Below are positions 58,916 through 64,000 of a stretch of 64,000 nt of DNA, in pieces. The stretch is taken from positions 179,697 to 243,696 of the forward strand of contig NZ_JAPVQY010000007.1 of NCBI RefSeq assembly GCF_027257875.1, read 5' to 3'. This DNA comes from Burkholderia sp. IMCC1007 (GTDB lineage: Bacteria; Pseudomonadota; Gammaproteobacteria; Burkholderiales; Burkholderiaceae). Position 1 is the stretch's first letter. Every line of letters starts with the position of its first letter. The notes under the pieces were generated by a model. That model was not told the DNA's origin and did not search any database. It saw only the letters and a list, made by a program, of their open reading frames with translations. The position numbers and the translations under genes were made by a program.

Positions 58916-60180
58916 CACGTTCCGCGCCCCCCATTCCGTCTTCGCGTGTGCCGCGCCCGACGCTGCAAAGCGTGTTGCGTCGTGCGCATTTGCGCCTCGC
59001 GTTCGTCGCGGTGACGATGGCCGGCGTGTCGTTGATCGTCGTCGCCGTGATCGCGTTGCGCGCGTATGCCGGTAACAACCTGAACCTGCTGGCGCGCTCG
59101 CTCGGTTACACCGTCGAGGCGGCGCTCGTGTTCGGCGACCGCGTCGCGGCGAATGAGGCGATCGCGATGATCGCCACCGACGAGGACGTCGCGCAGGTGG
59201 TGGTCCTCGATAGCAAAGGCCAGTCGTTCGCGATCTGGAAGCTGCCCGTCGAAAGCCGGATCGCGCGGATCGAGCGCGGCGTCGCCGATCTCGCGTTGCC
59301 CGGGCCCGTGACCGCTCCGGTGATGCACGACGGCATCGTCGTCGGCAAGGTCGTCGTGCGGGGCCGCGGACATCAATTCTTCGGATTCCTGCTTGGTGGC
59401 ATCGGCGGCATTCTCGGCTGCCTGGCCGTCAGCGTGTTCGGCGCGTATGTCAGCTCCAAGCGCCTGCTGCGCAACATCGTCGCGCCGCTGCGCGCGCTGG
59501 CCGCCGTCGCGCACGCCGTGCGGCGCGAGCGTGCGTTCGCGCGGCGCGTCGAACCGGTGGCGATCGCCGAGCTGAACGAACTCGGCGACGACTTCAATGC
59601 GCTGCTCGATGAATTGCAGGACTGGCAGGACACGCTGCGCGACGAGAACGCGTCGCTCGAACACAAGGCCACGCACGATGCGCTCACCGGGCTGCCCAAC
59701 CGTGTGCAGTTCGAGTCGCGTCTGTCGCTTGCGCTGTGCGATGCCGTCGTGACGGGGCAGCGGGTCGCGATCCTGTATCTCGACTGCGACCGCTTCAAGG
59801 AAATCAACGACTGCCTGGGCCACGACGCGGGCGATGCGGTGCTGGTTGGCATCGCCGCGCGATTGCGCACGCAGGTGCGCGAGACCGATCTGGTCGCGCG
59901 CCTGGGCGGCGACGAATTCGCGGTGATGCTGCCGGCTGTGCGCGAAGCGGACAGCGTCGGCCGGATCGCCGAGGAGATCTTGTCCGGCATGGTGCCGTCG
60001 ATCGAGCTGTCCGACGGACGCATGGTGGCCACCATGATGAGTGCCGGCATTGCGCTGTATCCCGACCATGCGTGCGACGCCTGCGGCCTGCTGCGCGCGG
60101 CCGATGCCGCGATGTACCGCGCCAAGCGTGCGCGGCCGGGGTCGTGGCAAGTGGCGGAAGGCGTTGCCGGGCCGGTTTGA
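58912..60180 (+). CDS. yfiN: Membrane diguanylate cyclase YfiN (TpbB-like)
   Basis: The 422-residue protein has a first membrane helix (about 28-51), a periplasmic CHASE8-type domain (about 52-150), a second helix (157-180), a HAMP-like linker (about 181-250) and a GGDEF domain. The active-site loop GGDEF is at 332-336, and RETD at 323-326 is the product-inhibition site five residues ahead, so the cyclase looks both active and feedback-inhibited. It makes cyclic di-GMP, promoting adhesion, when released from YfiR. Confidence 0.94.
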   Translation: MTRSAPPIPSSRVPRPTLQSVLRRAHLRLAFVAVTMAGVSLIVVAVIALRAYAGNNLNLLARSLGYTVEAALVFGDRVAANEAIAMIATDEDVAQVVVLDSKGQSFAIWKLPVESRIARIERGVADLALPGPVTAPVMHDGIVVGKVVVRGRGHQFFGFLLGGIGGILGCLAVSVFGAYVSSKRLLRNIVAPLRALAAVAHAVRRERAFARRVEPVAIAELNELGDDFNALLDELQDWQDTLRDENASLEHKATHDALTGLPNRVQFESRLSLALCDAVVTGQRVAILYLDCDRFKEINDCLGHDAGDAVLVGIAARLRTQVRETDLVARLGGDEFAVMLPAVREADSVGRIAEEILSGMVPSIELSDGRMVATMMSAGIALYPDHACDACGLLRAADAAMYRAKRARPGSWQVAEGVAGPV

Positions 60181-60263
60181 AGTCCATCGTTTCGTACTGC
60201 GGGCGAGGCCGCAGCGGCGGGATAAAAAGCGCACGTGGCGTGCGCGCACACGAAGGGGCGACC

Positions 60264-60773
60264 ATGAAAAACATAGTGCCGGTAAGCATCGGGAGGATGG
60301 GCGTCGCGAGCGCGGTGCTGCTGTGCTTGCTGCTTGGCGGGTGCCAGACACCGCCGTTGCATCGGGGGCTCACGCAGACGCAGGTCACGGCGCTGAAGTC
60401 GGCCGGGTTCCAGGAGACCGGGCAGGGGTTCGAGTTCGGCGCCACCGGGCCGATCTTGTTCGATTTCGATCGATATAACCTCAGGCCGGATGTGAGGCGG
60501 ATCGTCGAGCGGATCGGCAAGACGCTGCACTCGGCAGGGATCAACGGGGTCCGGGTTTACGGCTACTCGGATCAGGAGGGGGAGGCCGCTTACGATCTCG
60601 AGTTGTCGAGGCGGCGGGCGGAGGTGGTGGCTATCGAGCTGATCGACGTCGGACTCGACGGCAATCTCATTTCGGTTGTCGGGAAGGGGAAGAGCGATCC
60701 GATCGGGGATAACCGCACGCCCGCCGGGCGCGCGCAGAACCGGCGTGCGGCGATCGTGGTTTCGCCGAGGTGA
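60264..60773 (+). CDS. yfiB: OmpA-family lipoprotein YfiB
   Basis: The 169-residue protein has a lipoprotein signal peptide with lipobox LLGGC (about residue 27) and an OmpA-like peptidoglycan-binding domain: 'GPILFDFDRYNLRPDVRRIV', 'VRVYGYSDQEGEAAYDLELS', then RRRAEVVAIEL, with the Asp and Arg that hold diaminopimelate. In Pseudomonas YfiB sits in the outer membrane and sequesters YfiR, thereby activating YfiN. AAGGGG precedes the ATG. The yfiR-yfiN-yfiB order is canonical. Confidence 0.93.
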   Translation: MKNIVPVSIGRMGVASAVLLCLLLGGCQTPPLHRGLTQTQVTALKSAGFQETGQGFEFGATGPILFDFDRYNLRPDVRRIVERIGKTLHSAGINGVRVYGYSDQEGEAAYDLELSRRRAEVVAIELIDVGLDGNLISVVGKGKSDPIGDNRTPAGRAQNRRAAIVVSPR

Positions 60774-61112
60774 CGGGCGCGTCGCGCACGGGCGTGCCCT
60801 ATCGTGGTGGTCGCCCGTCGTCGCGCATTCCGTTCGATTTGCTCGTGAATACACGGCTACCGGCATCCCGCAGCGCGGCCCGCTGTAACTGTTTGCGACC
60901 ATTGCCGAGCGCGTGCGCGGGCGTCCGTTCGCACGCCGCGGGCCTTGCCGTACGTGGCATCCGGGGCGCATCGGCGTCGTGAAACCGTCATGCGCGGCCG
61001 GAAACCGCCGGCACATTCGAACCGAGGATTGCAATTGCCTGAATAAAATCGTTCCGCCTGTTTTACACCGCTGCCGGGCCATGCGGCCAGCGCAGCGACG
61101 ACCGGAACGTAT
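60774..61112. other. Upstream region of the left tssF copy
   Basis: A 339-base gap with no gene. From 60848 on it is part of the long direct repeat shared with 63479 onward. It presumably contains the tssF promoter; no strong -35/-10 pair is obvious. Confidence 0.5.
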
Positions 61113-61369
61113 ATGGCCCTCGAACCCCAGGATCTACTGCCGCACTTCGAACGCGAAATCGCGTTGCTGCGCCGTTCGATGCAGACGTTTGCGCAGCGTT
61201 TCCCGAAAATTGCCGCCCGCCTCGCGATCAACGGCGAGCGATCGGAAGACCCGCATGTCGAGCGACTGCTGCAGTCGTTCGCGTTGATGGCGGCATCTCA
61301 CGCCATCCGTCTCGAAGACGATGTGCCGGCGTTTACGCGCGATCTTCTCGAATCGCTGCACGGCGTGTT
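60848..61369 (+). repeat. Long direct repeat, left copy (tssF 5' region)
   Basis: The segment matches 63479-64000 at a constant offset of 2631 bases with only a few substitutions and no indels. It starts at AATACACGGCTACCGG and the match is still running at the window edge. By protein homology the left copy stays tssF-like to about 61392. Confidence 0.95.
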
Positions 61370-61520
61370 GCTGAGCCCGTTTCCGTCCTGTGCGAGTTCG
61401 AGGAATTGCCAAAGGATTCTAGGTCATGAATTTCTATGCAAATATTTTATTGGTTTTGTCGCTGTTCTTTGCTCCGGCGCTTTCGATTGCAGAAGAGTGC
61501 TCAAATCCTGTTGTGTGTGA
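61113..61520 (+). pseudogene. tssF: Truncated TssF (type VI secretion baseplate protein), left copy
   Basis: The frame starts MALEPQDLLPHFEREIALLR, the canonical TssF/ImpG/VasA N-terminus, followed by 'MQTFAQRFPKIAARLAINGE' and 'DPHVERLLQSFALMAASHAI'. Homology stops after about residue 93 (LLSPFPSCA); the last ~40 residues before the stop at 61520 are foreign and overlap the next gene in another frame. TssF is normally about 600 residues and builds the baseplate wedge with TssG, TssE and TssK. This copy cannot do so. No clear ribosome site is present in either copy. Confidence 0.9.
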
Positions 61521-62349
61521 ATTTTACATCAATAAGCAATGGGATTTGATGCACCGATCCGACGAAAAAGCTAGTCAGAATGGAGAGAGGATTAATGGCC
61601 CTTCCATGCGAGGCGTGTATGTCATGTTGCGAGGCAATCAATACTACCTTGTAAAGGAGAGTGAGGCCAACGATAAATCGTTTGTAATTGTCGGTATTCT
61701 AAAGTCGGGCGATCAAATTCTATTTAATCGAGTGATTTATTTTTCGCTGGCGATGCAAGCCTCCTCACAGAGGGGGTATAACGTTTGGTTGGGTGAGGAG
61801 CTTGCACTGAGGAACCCGCAGGAACTATCGAAATTCTCATGGGATTTGGCCTCACAGTGGCAGGATAGTTTCAAGCCGGGCGCGGGGTCTTCTCGAAAGA
61901 TCACAATCCAAGACGGTTTTCGATCGATTGAATCATCTGTTCATGACATCAATGGTAGGGTAATTGGGCGCCGCACTTATATCTATCCCACTCAACTTGA
62001 CGTAACTCCGGAGAGCCTTGTTTGCTTCGAATCTTGCCCAACAAGTCAGGTAAGTTTTTCCGGCGAGTTGCGCGGGGGTATTGGGAGATATCCAATCAAA
62101 CTATCCGTTGTCAACGACGATTCACTGATTCGCGGGAAGTATCAATACCAAAATAAATCGAACAAATTATATTTGTCTGGTCACCAGGATGGGGGAAAGA
62201 TTGTCATGGATGAATATCTCGATGATGCGCTTCAGAAAACGACTGGAGTATTTTCCATAATTAAGGAGGGTAATCAATTTTCGGGTTTTTGGGCAGCCAA
62301 GCCGCAAGGAAGAAAGCTCCCGTTCTTTGCAATTCCGAACGGAATTTAA
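61426..62349 (+). CDS. Exported beta-rich protein of unknown function, possible immunity protein
   Basis: The 307-residue protein starts MNFYANILLVLSLFFAPALS, a signal peptide ending SIAEE. No family is recognised. The C-terminal third ('IKLSVVNDDSLIRGKYQYQN', 'LYLSGHQDGGKIVMDEYLDD', 'TGVFSIIKEGNQFSGFWAAK', then a final LPFFAI) has the small beta-barrel rhythm seen in periplasmic proteins that report G-x-Y-x-Y and F-x-G-x-W repeats. DNA is much AT-richer than the flanks. Location within a tssF duplication suggests protection against a periplasm-acting T6SS effector; that is inference. AGG lies just before the ATG. Confidence 0.65.
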   Translation: MNFYANILLVLSLFFAPALSIAEECSNPVVCEFYINKQWDLMHRSDEKASQNGERINGPSMRGVYVMLRGNQYYLVKESEANDKSFVIVGILKSGDQILFNRVIYFSLAMQASSQRGYNVWLGEELALRNPQELSKFSWDLASQWQDSFKPGAGSSRKITIQDGFRSIESSVHDINGRVIGRRTYIYPTQLDVTPESLVCFESCPTSQVSFSGELRGGIGRYPIKLSVVNDDSLIRGKYQYQNKSNKLYLSGHQDGGKIVMDEYLDDALQKTTGVFSIIKEGNQFSGFWAAKPQGRKLPFFAIPNGI

Positions 62350-62358
62350 TTCGATGGA

Positions 62359-62508
62359 ATGTTGTATTTTGAATTTATCGATGAAATGATTGATGTCATT
62401 CGTATTGGTGATTCCGCTGATCACGATGGGCTCATCGATGAAATCCGGATCGACGCAAACGGTGGGGCGCTTTTTGATCGAATCAAGAAGGCGTGCCGGT
62501 TGACTTGA
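62359..62508 (+). CDS. Small ORF, 49 residues, unknown
   Basis: It lies 9 bases after the previous stop and 5 bases before the next start. The product starts MLYFEFIDEMIDVIRIGDSA, continues with an acidic stretch (DHDGLIDEIR) and ends with a basic helix (LFDRIKKACRLT). It has no signal peptide and AT-rich codons like its neighbours. It may be a real short protein, or the tail of a lost effector or immunity gene. GATGG upstream is a poor ribosome site. Confidence 0.4.
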   Translation: MLYFEFIDEMIDVIRIGDSADHDGLIDEIRIDANGGALFDRIKKACRLT

Positions 62509-62513
62509 GAATT

Positions 62514-63289
62514 ATGAAGGCGGATGTGTTATTTGAATTCGGTTTGATTTCTGCGATTGCGATTGTCGTGTTATCCGTTGCTTCTGCCGAGTCTGATGCC
62601 AGTGGACTCTCATTGGATAAAGCAGGGGGAATCCGTGATTGTAGCGGTTCATCAGTTTGTAAAAATATCGAGCCGACTGACGATCTAAAAAAGGCTATTG
62701 ATGACGGTTACGAGAATTTAGCTGTTGTTGATATTTATAAAGATGGAAATCAGGAGATTGCTGCCACGAGTGGTGGGGGCAATAGTTGCTCGAAATTTTT
62801 CTCATATGAACGTGCATCGCACAGATTTTCTTCCTTAATTTTTCGGATCGGGATATATGTAATTTTCGAGTTCGCGGGGATGGCTTGATCAGTTCGTACC
62901 GGCTTGATGCGAAGCAATATGAGGATGTCTATAAACTTAAAAATGGAAGATATCAAATCGCAATAAGCGATGCGTGTGTTGGGTGTGATGAGGTTTTTCG
63001 TTCTGTGTATACAGATGGAAAAATTTCCGAAAAATTAATCGTTACCAACCAACAAGATTATGCGCAACGCACGCCGGTAACTACGGTAGTGGTCTCGGAT
63101 AGGGCAAGGTTATACAATAACCATTCTGATTCTTCCGCGACGGAAATGTATTTGCTGAAAGGGGATAAAGTTCAGCTTGTTGAGTTTAATGGCGAAAACG
63201 GCCTTTGGTATTTTGTCAAATATCTTTCGAAACGGCGTGGCGCCATACTCAAATGGGCCAAGTGCGAAGACTTGGCTATATGCAAGTAA
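62514..63289 (+). pseudogene. Exported protein with C-terminal SH3-like domain, frameshifted
   Basis: Two frames (62514-62888 and a second ending at 63289) join into one protein if a single base is added in the run of five T at 62839-62843: the first frame then continues as SDRDICNFRVRGDGLISSYR. The joined product has a signal peptide (about residues 1-26), an FG-GAP-like segment ('NLAVVDIYKDGNQEIAATSG'), a Cys-containing 'DACVGCDEV' and a bacterial SH3-like end ('RARLYNNHSDSSATEMYLLK', 'GDKVQLVEFNGENGLWYFVK'). It resembles XAC2610-type periplasmic proteins, some linked to T6SS immunity. Either decayed, phase-variable or a sequencing error. Confidence 0.65.
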
Positions 63290-63307
63290 TTTAGGTGTTT
63301 TAATGGT

Positions 63308-63465
63308 TCATCGAGGATTGCCGGGGAACGCGGCGCGAATCTCGAGGAAGAAGTATTCGTCGTCGCGGTAGCCGTAAGCCCGAATCCCACGCCTTTAGCG
63401 CCCAGGCTGGCTTCTGATAGAACCAGAGCCGCTTGAGCTCGTCGCCTAACACGTAGACGCATGAC
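63308..63465 (-). mobile_element. Transposase remnant (probably ISL3-like), C-terminal piece with internal deletion
   Basis: On the minus strand one frame reads VYVLGDELKRLWFYQKPAWA (from about 63458), and after a frame change the sequence ends AYGYRDDEYFFLEIRAAFPG followed by NPR and a stop at 63308. Both pieces look like parts of the C-terminal region of one transposase, with the intervening part deleted. It lies 14 bases from the right copy of the tssF repeat, marking the cargo boundary. I infer the IS family from wording only. Confidence 0.6.
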
Positions 63466-63478
63466 AGCGACTGACATA

Positions 63479-64000
63479 AATACACGGCTACCGGCATCCC
63501 CCAGCGCAGCCCGCTGTAACTGTTTGCGACCATTGCCGAGCGCATGCGCGGGCGTCCGTTCGCACGCCGCGGGCCTTGCTGTACATGGCATCCGCGACGC
63601 ATCGGCGTCATGAAACCGTCATGCGCGGCCGGAAACCGCCGGCACATTCGAACTGAGGATTGCAATTGCCTGAATAAAATCGTTCCGCCTGTTTTACACC
63701 GCTGCCGGGCCATGCGGCCAGCGCAGCGACGACCGGAACGTATATGGCCCTCGAACCCCAGGATCTACTGCCGCACTTCGAACGCGAAATCGCGTTGCTG
63801 CGCCGTTCGATGCAGACGTTTGCGCAGCGTTTCCCGAAAATTGCCGCCCGCCTCGCGATCAACGGCGAGCGATCGGAAGACCCGCATGTCGAGCGACTGC
63901 TGCAGTCGTTCGCGTTGATGGCGGCATCTCACGCCATCCGTCTCGAAGACGATGTGCCGGCGTTTACGCGCGATCTTCTCGAATCGCTGCACGGCGTGTT
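63479..64000 (+). repeat. Long direct repeat, right copy (tssF 5' region)
   Basis: Same sequence as 60848-61369, differing at a few bases (for example 63501 and 63508), cut by the window edge. It starts directly after the transposase remnant. Confidence 0.95.
63744..64000 (+). CDS. tssF: TssF (type VI secretion baseplate protein), right copy, N-terminal part
   Basis: Starts MALEPQDLLPHFEREIALLR and is identical to the left copy over the 85 codons visible. It runs off the window still in frame, so this is probably the copy attached to the rest of the gene and of the T6SS operon. TssF forms the baseplate core that anchors the sheath and spike. A complete reading frame downstream would confirm that the left copy is the redundant one. 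Confidence 0.85.
   Translation, partial: MALEPQDLLPHFEREIALLRRSMQTFAQRFPKIAARLAINGERSEDPHVERLLQSFALMAASHAIRLEDDVPAFTRDLLESLHGV

Noticed and set aside
60373..61082. Minus-strand frames across the tssF repeats that look repeated
   Set aside because: They look conserved only because both copies of the direct repeat contain the same antisense sequence.
62839..62843. Programmed ribosomal frameshifting at the T run
   Set aside because: No slippery heptamer with a stimulatory stem or internal ribosome site is visible; loss of one T explains it more simply.

Overview
The window reads as high-GC betaproteobacterial DNA, most likely Burkholderia (cepacia-complex type) and probably a secondary replicon. 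The evidence is GC-rich third codon positions, DUF4148 and DUF3331 small proteins, a Burkholderia-type trimeric porin, a non-phosphorylative L-fucose cluster, a YfiBNR system, and a large majority of catabolic operons paired with LysR, AraC, IclR or GntR regulators. I saw no rRNA, tRNA or CRISPR array. The species assignment is inference.

Layout. 1-7.5 kb: a CYTH triphosphatase cut by the left edge, a SulP transporter with STAS domain, an SDR with a divergent LysR regulator, and a three-gene set (tautomerase, NTF2-like, isomerase/hydrolase fusion) divergent from a GlxA-type AraC regulator. 7.6-16.1 kb: a probable organic-acid locus. A CitE-like CoA lyase, a porin and a Tat-exported MmgE/PrpD protein lie on the minus strand. 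An IclR regulator, a class III CoA-transferase, a cyclase-family hydrolase and an MFS transporter lie on the plus strand. Two near-identical palindromes sit between the two arms. 16.1-27.7 kb is patchier: a DapD-type succinyltransferase, a PD-(D/E)XK-like orphan, a truncated LysE exporter, an AraC/SDR/aldo-keto reductase group, a Tat-exported epoxide-hydrolase-like protein, an MFS transporter and small unknown proteins. 27.9-32.7 kb: a class V aminotransferase, the malic enzyme maeB and a LysR gene.

33.0-37.6 kb is a complete carnitine degradation operon (caiX, cdhC, cdhA, cdhB, hocS-like). It would import carnitine, oxidise it to 3-dehydrocarnitine, cleave that with acetyl-CoA, and release glycine betaine. 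After two small lineage-typical proteins, 39.4-48.7 kb holds a full L-fucose locus: ABC importer, fucose dehydrogenase, fuconolactonase, fuconate dehydratase, a second SDR, an FAH-type hydrolase and a GntR regulator, giving pyruvate and lactate. 48.7-57.8 kb looks like a D-amino-acid / N-acyl-amino-acid catabolic group. It contains a DadA-like oxidase, a racemase-family remnant, an amidase, an MFS transporter, a D-aminoacylase and a LysR gene, and a toxin-antitoxin-like pair (XRE-ImmA/IrrE plus DUF4411) sits inside it.

58.3-60.8 kb is yfiR-yfiN-yfiB, a periplasm-sensing diguanylate cyclase system. It is followed by the most unusual part of the window. The first ~90 codons of the type VI secretion baseplate gene tssF, plus ~265 bp upstream, occur twice as direct repeats (60848 onward and 63479 onward). 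The copies flank a visibly AT-richer cargo of exported, immunity-like proteins and a transposase remnant. The left tssF is broken. The right copy runs off the window and may be the functional one.
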